From JAOABC01 sp041287495 (GTDB lineage: Bacteria; Aquificota; Aquificia; Aquificales; Hydrogenothermaceae), in NCBI GenBank assembly GCA_041287495.1, contig JBEULE010000040.1, positions 1 to 64,000 of the forward strand: DNA of 64,000 nucleotides, in the 5' to 3' direction. The notes below the pieces were generated by a model. It was not told where the DNA came from. It worked only from the letters and a program-made list of their open reading frames with translations, and made no database searches. The position numbers and the translations under genes are program-made. Below, piece after piece: positions 35,659 through 43,044 of the stretch (positions are counted from its first letter, which is position 1; every line of letters starts with the position of its first letter).

Positions 35659-36108
35659 ATGGATAGGCTGGTTGAGATTTTAAGTCATATATCCTTAATT
35701 CCTGCTGTAAAGTTGGAAGAGGAGGACTTTGTTCATTTTTTGAAAAACAGAATTGAACTTCTTGAAACTCAAAAGGAAGAGGTAAATAAAGAAGTAGTTG
35801 AAGAGTTAAAAATAATATTACATGTACTTTCTAATATTAGAACATTGCCTGAAGAAATGTCTTATCTTTTAAACGACATAAAAGTTATATCAAACTATAT
35901 TATAAGCTATCTTATGGGAAAGGTTTCCTGGAATGAGGCACTTAAGAGAATAGAACTTGTAATGCAAAAGATAGACAGAGTTTTATACACTTACGTTGTT
36001 GAAGATCCAAAAGCCTACTTTAAATATTCTCTGATGCTAAAGAATCTTTACAGATCTCTATGTAGGATATCTCACATTATAAAAAGGAGTGATTCTCTTG
36101 AGAGTTGA
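35659..36108 (+). CDS. helical protein of unknown function, first gene of ferrosome-like operon
   Basis: 149 residues, predicted almost wholly helical, with no signal peptide and no cysteine-rich motif. Recognisable segments are an acidic middle (QKEEVNKEVVEELKIIL) and a C-terminal YFKYSLMLKNLYRSLCRISH. I do not recognise the family. An AGAGG ribosome site precedes the ATG. It is the promoter-proximal gene of an eight-gene unit and its 3' end overlaps the HMA_2-type gene by 11 bases, so the two are translationally linked. It may be a regulator or scaffold of that system; no DNA-binding motif is evident. Confidence 0.75.
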   Translation: MDRLVEILSHISLIPAVKLEEEDFVHFLKNRIELLETQKEEVNKEVVEELKIILHVLSNIRTLPEEMSYLLNDIKVISNYIISYLMGKVSWNEALKRIELVMQKIDRVLYTYVVEDPKAYFKYSLMLKNLYRSLCRISHIIKRSDSLES

Positions 36109-36463
36109 ATCAAAGATTACAGGAAGAATAAGGTTGAGATTTGATAATTTGTATGAAAAAGAAAGGGTTAGGTCTATGTTATCAAAGCTTGATGGGATTA
36201 TAAATATTAAAGAAAGTAATTTATCTTTTCTTATTACATACAAATCTAACAGTGAAGTGGCTTTAATTTTAGATAACTTGCAAACTAAAAAAGATAATAT
36301 ACCTTTAGATAAAGGTGATCTGTTTTTTTATACAGCACCTTTTATAAAAAGTCCTGTAACTAAATTTATTTACACTATAGGGTTACTTGGGTTTAAAAAA
36401 GGTGTTATCACCTTTGGGGTTTGTACTATGTTATTAGGAAGATATCTTAAATCTAAATTTTAG
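36098..36463 (+). CDS. HMA_2-domain membrane protein (FezC-like)
   Basis: From TTG 36098 (AAGGAG at 36084-36089, 8-base spacing) the protein has 121 residues; a GTG at 36089 would sit on the ribosome site itself. The N-terminal part has the HMA_2 opening, SKITGRIRLRF, then an about 65-residue ferredoxin-like fold lacking the CxxC metal pair. The C-terminal part has one or two hydrophobic segments (FIYTIGLLGFKKGVITFGVC). Proteins of this type accompany P1B-6-like ATPases in ferrosome clusters. A direct metal-binding role is unproven because the cysteines are absent. Confidence 0.7.
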   Translation: MRVESKITGRIRLRFDNLYEKERVRSMLSKLDGIINIKESNLSFLITYKSNSEVALILDNLQTKKDNIPLDKGDLFFYTAPFIKSPVTKFIYTIGLLGFKKGVITFGVCTMLLGRYLKSKF

Positions 36464-36478
36464 TACAGGAGGTGCTAT

Positions 36479-36799
36479 ATGAATCTGTTTGGTTTTAGGT
36501 TAGGTGGCACAATAGGTGGCTGTATTTCTACCAATTGGCTACTTTATGGAATTGGAGCGGTAGCCGGAGTCGTAGTTTTAAACCATCTTTTGAGAAACTC
36601 AAAACCTCTCTTGGTAGGCGCAACCAAGGAAGTGGTTTCATTTCAGCAGTGGTTAAAGTCTAACTTAGACGAGACTGCGGAATTTTGGGAGGATGTGGTT
36701 GCTGAAGCAAAACATGAATACAAATTGGAAGTAGAAAGAAAACTAGAGATACTTCAGAAACAGCAAGAAATATTAGAAAAAATAAAATCAAACCTATAA
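36479..36799 (+). CDS. single-TM / coiled-coil protein A of ferrosome-like operon
   Basis: 106 residues. A short glycine-rich N-terminus with Cys15 (GGTIGGCISTN) leads into one membrane helix (WLLYGIGAVAGVVVLNHLL), then a long charged amphipathic helix to the C-terminus (KHEYKLEVERKLEILQKQQE). The layout recalls small DUF6110/DUF5132- and PacL-like proteins encoded before P-type ATPases, some of which act as membrane metallochaperones or organelle proteins. No identifiable metal motif is seen. A strong AGGAGG ribosome site precedes the ATG, so high expression is likely. Confidence 0.7.
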   Translation: MNLFGFRLGGTIGGCISTNWLLYGIGAVAGVVVLNHLLRNSKPLLVGATKEVVSFQQWLKSNLDETAEFWEDVVAEAKHEYKLEVERKLEILQKQQEILEKIKSNL

Positions 36800-36814
36800 A
36801 GGAGGTAAGTAAAT

Positions 36815-37030
36815 ATGAATCCGTTAGCATTTGCTTCAAGGGTGTTTTGTTCTAATCCATTCTCTTTTGCATTGGGAGTTGGTTTAGGTGTGGTTGGGCT
36901 ATATATCATTAATAAAATAGAAGAACAAAGAAAGCTTGAAAGTATGCAGAGAGAAATAGAAGCAGCTGTTTTAATGCTTGAGAAAAAGAAACTATCGGCT
37001 ACCGTGGAAAATCAGCAACAAGAGGTATGA
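36815..37030 (+). CDS. single-TM / coiled-coil protein B of ferrosome-like operon
   Basis: 71 residues with the same plan as its upstream neighbour: Cys12 just before one glycine-rich membrane helix (FSFALGVGLGVVGLYIINK), then a charged helix (EEQRKLESMQREIEAAVLML). A strong AAAGGAGGT ribosome site precedes ATG. It ends two bases before the ATPase start. The pair probably arose by duplication or convergent selection for a small membrane-anchored helper. Function unknown; it may contact the ATPase or shape the membrane. Confidence 0.7.
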   Translation: MNPLAFASRVFCSNPFSFALGVGLGVVGLYIINKIEEQRKLESMQREIEAAVLMLEKKKLSATVENQQQEV

Positions 37031-37031
37031 T

Positions 37032-39134
37032 ATGGCTATTCCTTATAGTATAAAAGAGTTAAAACCGGGGAAACTCAAAATTCATTCTGAATTTATAAAG
37101 TACGTTGGGGTGTCTAAGGAGACACTCCAAAATTTTTTTCTATCTAAATTCTCAAATTTAGATAGAGTTACCGTTATTAAGAATCAGGGAAATGTATCTT
37201 TTTACTGGACAAAGAAAGTTAATCTCATTCCAGATATTCTATCTCTGTTTGAAAGTTCTAACGGAGATCTTATCTTACAACTTATAGATAAAGAAAGTTT
37301 AGAACAAAAAGAAGAAGAGAAAAAAAATATATCTGGATTAACTTGGTTTAAACTCAACAGTTTAGGACTATTTTCATTACTATTTAGAAATTCTTTAGGT
37401 AATTTTATACCTTTTCTATCATTTGGACTTGCTATACCTGTTTTTACCAAAGCTATAAGGTCACTATCAAATAAAAAGATAGATGTAAATTTACTGGATT
37501 CTTCTGCTATATTTATAGCTAATCTTACCGGTGGTTATGGTTCTTCAATGTTAATGACATGGTTATTATCATTAGGAGATCTCATAGAGGAAAAAACAGA
37601 AAATACTGCAAAATTGGAAATAGAAAAACTTTTAAATTACAAAGATGATTTTGCTTATGTCTTAGAAGGTGAGAATGTTATTAAAAAGCATATTAATGAG
37701 GTAAAGGTAGGGGATTTAGTTGTTGTTTATACAGGACAAAAGATAACTGTTGATGGAGTGGTAACAGAAGGAGAAGCTCTTGTTAATCAAGCTTCTTTAA
37801 CAGGAGAATCAAATCCGGTTCTCAAAAAAGAAGGAGATAAAGTATATGCCGGTACATTTGTTGAAGATGGTAAGATATACATAAAAGTAGAAAAAGTTGG
37901 TGATGATACCATACTTGCTAAAATAGTTAAGATTATAGAAGAAGGAGTAAATACTCCAATAGATATTCAGAATAAAGCCGAAAGCTTTGCAAATAAATTT
38001 GTTATCCCTACATTTACCATAGCTGGCTCTAGTTATCTTATTTCAGGAGATATAAATAGGTTAACATCTACTCTTATAATTGATTATCATACAGGAATAC
38101 ATGTATCTACACCTCTGACTATAATGTCTTATTTAGGAGTTGCAGCAAAGAGAGGGATACTTTTTAAATCCGGAAAACATTTAGAAATACTGAAAAATGT
38201 AGATGTTGTTGTTTTTGATAAAACCGGAACTATAACAGTAGGTAAACCTGAGATAACTGAAATAGTTCCTCTTAGTTTATCAGAAGATGAGATTCTTCAA
38301 ATAGCAGCATCTTTGGAACAGAGAATAACACATCCTATAGCAAAATCCATAGTAAAATTTGCTTCAGATAGAGGTATAGAACTTTATGAAAGAAAAGATT
38401 CTAAATATCATGTAGGATTGGGTATAGAGGGATATATAAACGGTCAACTATATCTTTTAGGAAGTAGTAAATTTTTGAAACAAAAGAAAATAAATATTCC
38501 CAAAAAAGTAAAGGTTTATGTTGACGAACTTCATAACAGAGGAGAGTCTGTTTTATTCTTAGTGAAGGATAAGGAAATAGTTGGTTTAATTGGTGTAAGT
38601 GATCACATAAGAAAAGAGGCTCCAGATGTTATCAAGAAACTTCATAATATGGGTAGAGAGGTTATTCTCTGCACTGGAGACAATGAAGGAGCTGCGGAAA
38701 AAGTAGCTAAATTTCTCGGTATTAAGAAATTTTTTGCCAGAGCTTTTCCTGATGAAAAAGCTAGAATTATAAAGGATTTAAAGAAAGAAGGTAAAAAGGT
38801 TGCATTTGTTGGAGATGGTGTAAATGACTCTCCGGCACTTTCTGTTGCAGATATAGGTATATCAATGAGAAGTGGTGCGGATATTGCTATAGAAGTAGCA
38901 GATGTGGTTATACCTAATGATCTTTCAAAGTTAGTGGAAGCAATAGAAATATCCGATAGAGCTATAAATAGAATAAAATCAAACTTCAGAATAAATACTA
39001 TAGCTAACTCTATTGGTTTGATATTATCTGCTACAGGGTTAATAAGTCCTGTAGTTAGTACCGTAATAAACAACGGAACGACAGTTTTGCTTGGTTTTAA
39101 CAGTATTAGACCACTTTTAGAAAAAAATAGTTAG
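37032..39134 (+). CDS. P1B-like P-type ATPase with non-canonical metal motif (FezB-like)
   Basis: Starting at ATG 37032 (AGAGGT 6 bases upstream) it has 700 residues. The N-terminal 80 residues look like a cysteine-less HMA fold. The ATPase core is intact: TGES (257-260), DKTGT with phosphorylated Asp396, ITHPIAKS (the HP motif), and GDGVND (from 594). In the metal-binding helix, the CPC/SPC of ordinary P1B pumps is replaced by Y352-H353-T354 in IIDYHTGIHVSTP. Fewer helices than usual precede the core. The substrate is therefore not a classical Cu/Zn ion. Ferrosome P1B-6 ATPases are the best functional guess. Confidence 0.85.
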   Translation: MAIPYSIKELKPGKLKIHSEFIKYVGVSKETLQNFFLSKFSNLDRVTVIKNQGNVSFYWTKKVNLIPDILSLFESSNGDLILQLIDKESLEQKEEEKKNISGLTWFKLNSLGLFSLLFRNSLGNFIPFLSFGLAIPVFTKAIRSLSNKKIDVNLLDSSAIFIANLTGGYGSSMLMTWLLSLGDLIEEKTENTAKLEIEKLLNYKDDFAYVLEGENVIKKHINEVKVGDLVVVYTGQKITVDGVVTEGEALVNQASLTGESNPVLKKEGDKVYAGTFVEDGKIYIKVEKVGDDTILAKIVKIIEEGVNTPIDIQNKAESFANKFVIPTFTIAGSSYLISGDINRLTSTLIIDYHTGIHVSTPLTIMSYLGVAAKRGILFKSGKHLEILKNVDVVVFDKTGTITVGKPEITEIVPLSLSEDEILQIAASLEQRITHPIAKSIVKFASDRGIELYERKDSKYHVGLGIEGYINGQLYLLGSSKFLKQKKINIPKKVKVYVDELHNRGESVLFLVKDKEIVGLIGVSDHIRKEAPDVIKKLHNMGREVILCTGDNEGAAEKVAKFLGIKKFFARAFPDEKARIIKDLKKEGKKVAFVGDGVNDSPALSVADIGISMRSGADIAIEVADVVIPNDLSKLVEAIEISDRAINRIKSNFRINTIANSIGLILSATGLISPVVSTVINNGTTVLLGFNSIRPLLEKNS

Positions 39135-39146
39135 GAGGTAAGTACT

Positions 39147-39434
39147 ATGGCTGAAGAAAAAAACTTACATGAAGAGCTTGAAAACATTAAGAAGGAGCTT
39201 GAGGAACTCAGAAAGAAACTTGGTATGACAGAGGAGAAAGATCTAACAAAACTTCCTGTAGAAGCAGTTAAAAAAGTGTCTGAAACAGCTTCTGATGTAG
39301 TTAAATCCGCTGCTGAAATAATAGAGAAAGGATTAAAGATAGTTCAAGCTGCCGCTCAAGGTGCTGTTGAAGGTGCAAAGAAAGCAATTAAAGAAGAAAA
39401 ATCTCAAGAAACTAACCAAGAGCATAAGGAATGA
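39147..39434 (+). CDS. small amphipathic-helix protein of ferrosome-like operon
   Basis: 95 residues, highly charged. An N-terminal heptad coiled coil (ELENIKKELEELRKKLGM) is followed by an alanine/valine-rich amphipathic stretch (AAEIIEKGLKIVQAAAQGA) resembling apolipoprotein- or phasin-like helices that coat membranes or granules. No known enzyme motif. AGGAGGT precedes the ATG. It overlaps the next gene by 4 bases. A granule- or membrane-surface role is inference from composition and context. Confidence 0.7.
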   Translation: MAEEKNLHEELENIKKELEELRKKLGMTEEKDLTKLPVEAVKKVSETASDVVKSAAEIIEKGLKIVQAAAQGAVEGAKKAIKEEKSQETNQEHKE

Positions 39435-39694
39435 TGATTTTCATTAAAACTAGAAGTGGAAGGTATATAAACCTTAATCATATAATTGGTTTTGCTGTTG
39501 AATATGAAAAGATAGAGCTTGATGGTAAGAATGTACCGGTATTTGAAGTTATAGCTTACCTTCCACAGCCCCTTTTACCTGCTGTTTTAGGTATATATTT
39601 AACTGAAGAATCAGCTGAGGAACATCTTGATTTGTTGGTTAATGAAATCTTATCAAAAGAAAAGGGAATAGTTCAGTTGGAGACTGAAGTTTGA
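39431..39694 (+). CDS. unrecognised 87-residue protein of ferrosome-like operon
   Basis: A small alpha/beta protein without membrane segments. The N-terminus IFIKTRSGRYINLNHIIGF looks like a beta hairpin plus turn, followed by VFEVIAYLPQPLLP and an acidic helix (LTEESAEEHLDLLVNEIL). I cannot assign a family. Start and stop both overlap neighbours by 4 bases, showing tight coupling within the operon. Confidence 0.65.
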   Translation: MMIFIKTRSGRYINLNHIIGFAVEYEKIELDGKNVPVFEVIAYLPQPLLPAVLGIYLTEESAEEHLDLLVNEILSKEKGIVQLETEV

Positions 39695-40017
39695 ATGAAA
39701 TCTATGAAATACATAAATTGATAGAAACTATAAACAGAGACCATAAGCATCACATAAGCTCTCTCTCCAAAGATGATGAAGTACTATTTAAAATAAAGCT
39801 ACAAAATGGTAAAGATTTTAAAGTTAAATTATCCAGAGATGGTTTGCATGTTTTTGAAGATGAAGATTGTAACATCAAAAATGTGGTTGAAATAAGTTCA
39901 AAAGACCTGTTTAAGCTTTTAAACAATAGATCATATATATTAAGGTACATAACAACTGGAAGAATTAGAATAAAGGGTAATATAAAAAAAGTTTTAGAAA
40001 TACTTAGAAATATCTAA
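39691..40017 (+). CDS. SCP2-like (sterol-carrier-protein fold) protein
   Basis: 108 residues from a TTG start that overlaps the preceding stop. The second half, NVVEISSKDLFKLLNN and TTGRIRIKGNIKKVLEIL, fits the SCP2 pattern of a strand, a helix-capping segment and a final G-(K/R)-I-x-I-x-G-(N/D)-x helix. SCP2 folds bind lipids or acyl chains in a hydrophobic tunnel. The first third is charged and histidine-rich (NRDHKHHISS). It is the last gene of the operon and converges on the DUF458 gene with 4 bases of overlap. A lipid role in building a membrane-bounded particle is possible. Confidence 0.6.
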   Translation: MNEIYEIHKLIETINRDHKHHISSLSKDDEVLFKIKLQNGKDFKVKLSRDGLHVFEDEDCNIKNVVEISSKDLFKLLNNRSYILRYITTGRIRIKGNIKKVLEILRNI

Positions 40018-40451
40018 AAATTTTTTACAATATAATCTGCAACAGAATATGCTGCAACAGATTCTGGCTTTAAAACTGGTTTAAAACCTTGTGCCATTAC
40101 ATATCCAATAGCTTCTTTGACTATAATGCTAGATTTATAATTTTCATTTGGATTTATATCAAGGTGTACCTCTAATTTTCTGTTACCTATAGAGTCAACT
40201 ATAGACAGTGCTGTATAGACTGCAAAATCTACTTCTTTTAATAATCTCTCTCTCAGAGAGAGTCTTCTATTTATTCTATCTTGTTGGTAGAATATCTTAC
40301 AGCCATTTGAAGAATTTAGATGAACTACTATAACGGAAACAAATACAGTATATTCTCTAAATACTTTTGAATCACAACCTACATATATAGAGGTGGATTC
40401 TGTAGTTTTATTAATGAACTCTTTTATGTAATCAAAATCAAACTTTTTCAT
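40014..40451 (-). CDS. RNase H-like DUF458 (YkuK-type) protein
   Basis: 145 residues. The opening YVGCDSKVF and VFVSVIVVHL, then KLEVHLDINPNENYKS and a C-terminal AIGYVMAQGFKPVLKPES, match the DUF458/YkuK family, which has an RNase H-like fold with acidic residues at the expected strands. The biological role is not established. It is cotranscribed with the 73-residue gene upstream (4-base overlap) and converges on the ferrosome-like operon. Confidence 0.75.
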   Translation of the reverse strand: MKKFDFDYIKEFINKTTESTSIYVGCDSKVFREYTVFVSVIVVHLNSSNGCKIFYQQDRINRRLSLRERLLKEVDFAVYTALSIVDSIGNRKLEVHLDINPNENYKSSIIVKEAIGYVMAQGFKPVLKPESVAAYSVADYIVKNF

Positions 40452-40669
40452 AATATTTTAGTTATCGTTTTAGTTAAGACATTCTCAATTATGCCGCCTA
40501 TCACAAAGGACTGAACAAGAACAGCTCTGTCTTTTTTTGTGAAAAGGCTATCTTGTTCTCTTTTTCTTTTTCTCTCCCTTTCAGACAGATATCTTTTATA
40601 TCTGTTTTGTAAATCTTCTATCTCTTTTGATAGTCTGTCAAAATCATTCATATCCATGCACTCCTGCAA
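40448..40669 (-). CDS. small coiled-coil protein with C-terminal hydrophobic segment
   Basis: At most 73 residues; methionines at positions 5 and 7 give equally plausible starts. A highly charged helix (KEIEDLQNRYKRYLSERERK) is followed by VLVQSFVIGGIIENVL, a weak membrane or amphipathic segment. Not recognised. The gene overlaps the DUF458 gene by 4 bases, so a shared role is likely. The 148 bases upstream, up to 40818, hold a TATAAT (40762-40767) for the divergent gene but no gene of their own. Confidence 0.55.
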   Translation of the reverse strand: MQECMDMNDFDRLSKEIEDLQNRYKRYLSERERKRKREQDSLFTKKDRAVLVQSFVIGGIIENVLTKTITKIL

Positions 40670-40817
40670 AAGATTAGTTATTTAGTTTATAAATATACTT
40701 TTTTATCTTTATTATTCAATTAAATCTACGTTAAAAAAAATAAAAAATTCTTTAATACAGATATAATAAACTTCAGGTAATATTTGATTTAGATTAAAAC
40801 TAAAAGGAAGTTTTAAA

Positions 40818-41783
40818 ATGAATGTGTATTACAAGAATTTTTCCTCTGTTCTAGATATAAATAGGGTAGTAAATGAATTAGAATTTGCTTTTCAGCCTAT
40901 TGTAAATACAAAAACTGGCATAGTTATAGGATACGAAGCCTTACTTAGAAATTATCAAAATATTGGATTTAATACATTATTTGATCTATTTGATTATGCG
41001 CACAGCATAAACAGTTTACATATTTTAGATATAAATCTTAGAAAAAAAGCTATAAATCTTTTTATAGATGGATTTAAAAAAGGTATTAAGTTATTTTATA
41101 ACATTGATAATAGGGTCATTGAAGATAAAAATTATCAAAGAGGTTTTACTAAAGAGTATCTTAAATCTTTGAACATAGATCCATCACTTTTTGTGTTTGA
41201 GGTATCAGAGAGACATAAGATTTCAGATATTTTGGGTTTAGAAATTATAGAGAATTATAGACAACAGGGTTTTAAAATAGCTTTAGATGATTTTGGAGTA
41301 GGTAATGTATGTCTTGAGACTCTATATAGGTTGAGACCTGATATAGTAAAAATAGATGGATTTTTTATCAAAGAACTAGGAGAAGATATAGAAAAAAAAG
41401 CCATAGTTGAATCTTTGGTTAAATTATCTAATACTCTTAACTACCAACTTATAGCAGAAAAAGTAGAAAATATTAACCAGATTTATGAACTTGATGATAT
41501 CGGTATAAACCTTGTTCAAGGTTACTACATAGCAAAACCTGAGTTTATCACTTCTTTTAAAGATAAAATTTCTCTTGATTTTTCTCTAAAAAGAGGTACT
41601 CATTCTAATTTGAAAGAAGAGATCATAAAAAAAGTTTACAAAGTGGATCCTATACGAATTAATGATGAAGTATCATATTTTATAAACGTGTTAAAAAATT
41701 TAGATGTTGATTATTTACCTGTGGTTAATAACAATAATATACCTGTTTATCTTATAAATCTAAAAAAATATATAAAACCTTAA
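40818..41783 (+). CDS. EAL cyclic-di-GMP phosphodiesterase, 5' part of a frameshifted EAL-CBS-GGDEF gene
   Basis: 321 residues before the in-frame stop. The EAL domain keeps the catalytic set: E40-A-L42, N95, E131 in EVSER, D157-D158 in ALDDFG, K178, E214 in AEKVEN and Q234 in VQGYY, so phosphodiesterase activity is likely. A CBS-type domain starts near 262 and is cut by the stop at 41781-41783. The same CBS domain resumes in the -1 frame and continues into a GGDEF domain. The join point is the heptamer A AAA AAA at 41762-41768, in the correct phase for -1 slippage. Confidence 0.85.
   Translation: MNVYYKNFSSVLDINRVVNELEFAFQPIVNTKTGIVIGYEALLRNYQNIGFNTLFDLFDYAHSINSLHILDINLRKKAINLFIDGFKKGIKLFYNIDNRVIEDKNYQRGFTKEYLKSLNIDPSLFVFEVSERHKISDILGLEIIENYRQQGFKIALDDFGVGNVCLETLYRLRPDIVKIDGFFIKELGEDIEKKAIVESLVKLSNTLNYQLIAEKVENINQIYELDDIGINLVQGYYIAKPEFITSFKDKISLDFSLKRGTHSNLKEEIIKKVYKVDPIRINDEVSYFINVLKNLDVDYLPVVNNNNIPVYLINLKKYIKP
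41762..41768 (+). other. A AAA AAA slippery heptamer (putative -1 frameshift site)
   Basis: Seven adenines lie in zero frame as ctA AAA AAA, the classic X XXY YYZ form. A one-base backward slip converts the EAL frame into the open -1 frame that encodes the rest of the CBS pair and the GGDEF domain. No obvious upstream Shine-Dalgarno stimulator or strong downstream hairpin was seen, so homopolymer length variation or a sequencing error remains possible. Confidence 0.5.
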
Positions 41784-42574
41784 TACACTCTAAATTCTCA
41801 TTAGATATATATTTTAGAAAAGGAAAGTATGTAGAGGATTTAGAAAGTTTTTTTGAAAAACCTGCTTTATTAGAAATTTCAGAAAAGATAGACATAGATA
41901 AACTTGCAAGCATACTTTCCGCCGGTAAAGATGTTGTAGTTTTAACTGAAAATTATAAATATTTGGGCTTGACAAACTACAGAGATATTTTTATGGTGAT
42001 ACATAAGGTAAAGTTGTATGAAGCTATCAACACTAATCCTTTAACAGGCCTACCTGGTAATATGAAAATTAAAGAGTATATTGACAAGAATTTAATGAAA
42101 GATGTAGATCTTGTATTGATATATTTCGATTTTGACAACTTCAAACCATTTAATGATAAATACGGTTTCAGAGTAGGAGATAGAGTGATACAGCTCTTTT
42201 CTAATATTATCACATCAACCCTTTTAAATAAAAATTACTTTGTTGGACATATAGGTGGAGATGACTTTTTTGCAGCTAAAACTAACTACAACTTAGACGA
42301 AGTAATATCTGATGTTAAACATGTTGTAGAAAGTTTTAAAAAACAGGTTGTTTCTTTTTATGATAAGGAAGATATTTCAAACGGTTATATGGTATCCAAA
42401 GATAGAGATGGTAATTTAAAACATTTTAAGCTTATGTCTGTAAGTGCGGCTATATTATGTATAGATAAAAAATTTCTAAAGATTAGTAAACACAATTTAC
42501 ATATAAGTGAGATTTTAGCAGATCTTAAAAAATCAGCAAAAGTTTCCGGAATATCCTTAGCGTGTATTATATAG
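41768..42574 (+). CDS. CBS-GGDEF part of the frameshifted EAL-CBS-GGDEF gene
   Basis: Read in the -1 frame from 41768, this adds 268 residues to the EAL part, for a total of about 585. It completes the CBS pair (LIHSKFSLDIYFRKGKYVED and later YKYLGLTNYRDIFMVIHK) and then shows a GGDEF domain with NPLTGLPGN, the substrate site DFDNFKPFNDKYGF and the active-site loop GGDDF in place of GGDEF. GGDDF with a preceding HI is common in this EAL-CBS-GGDEF class. On its own it could start at TTG 41963, giving a 203-residue GGDEF protein. Upstream and downstream genes are on the same strand. Confidence 0.75.
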   Translation: MYKTLIHSKFSLDIYFRKGKYVEDLESFFEKPALLEISEKIDIDKLASILSAGKDVVVLTENYKYLGLTNYRDIFMVIHKVKLYEAINTNPLTGLPGNMKIKEYIDKNLMKDVDLVLIYFDFDNFKPFNDKYGFRVGDRVIQLFSNIITSTLLNKNYFVGHIGGDDFFAAKTNYNLDEVISDVKHVVESFKKQVVSFYDKEDISNGYMVSKDRDGNLKHFKLMSVSAAILCIDKKFLKISKHNLHISEILADLKKSAKVSGISLACII

Positions 42575-42587
42575 AAAGGAGGTAGTT

Positions 42588-43043
42588 ATGGATTTAGTAA
42601 GTTATGAAATAACAAAAGCTGATATAGATAGTATAAATCAGGTGTTAGCGAAACTTTTAAATTCCGTTGCCTTAGATATAGTGGTGGTTGGAGATGAAGG
42701 AGGAAGATTAATAACATTTTCTCCCTATGGAGAAGATATGTTTAATGTTGCCCAGAGATTTTGTGTTATATCTGCTTCTGTTTTAGGTGCATTAGATCAA
42801 CTCGATAATTTACTTCAATCTAAATCTAACTTTTTTACAGAAGGTCTTAATGGTTCAATCTATATAAAGCTTTCAAATTCTAATTTTTTCATATCTGTTA
42901 AATTTGGGAGAAATGTAATGCTTGGAACAGTAAAACTTTTCGTTGACAGGGCTGCAAAAGAACTTGAACCCGTCTTTATAAAGATTAGGGAAAGTTCATC
43001 TAAGAAGTTTTCAGGAATAAAATTTGATATGCTGGAGATATAG
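42588..43043 (+). CDS. Roadblock/LC7 (MglB-like) protein
   Basis: 151 residues. The pattern of an N-terminal helix, LDIVVVGDEGGRLITFSP, a helix around VISASVLGALDQLDNLL, and strands SIYIKLSNSNFFISVKF is that of the Roadblock/LC7 fold. In bacteria such proteins act as activators or partners of MglA-type small GTPases. A strong AAAGGAGGT ribosome site precedes the ATG. The next gene encodes exactly such a GTPase. The C-terminal extension of about 35 residues is not conserved in the fold. Confidence 0.8.
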   Translation: MDLVSYEITKADIDSINQVLAKLLNSVALDIVVVGDEGGRLITFSPYGEDMFNVAQRFCVISASVLGALDQLDNLLQSKSNFFTEGLNGSIYIKLSNSNFFISVKFGRNVMLGTVKLFVDRAAKELEPVFIKIRESSSKKFSGIKFDMLEI

Positions 43044-43044
43044 T

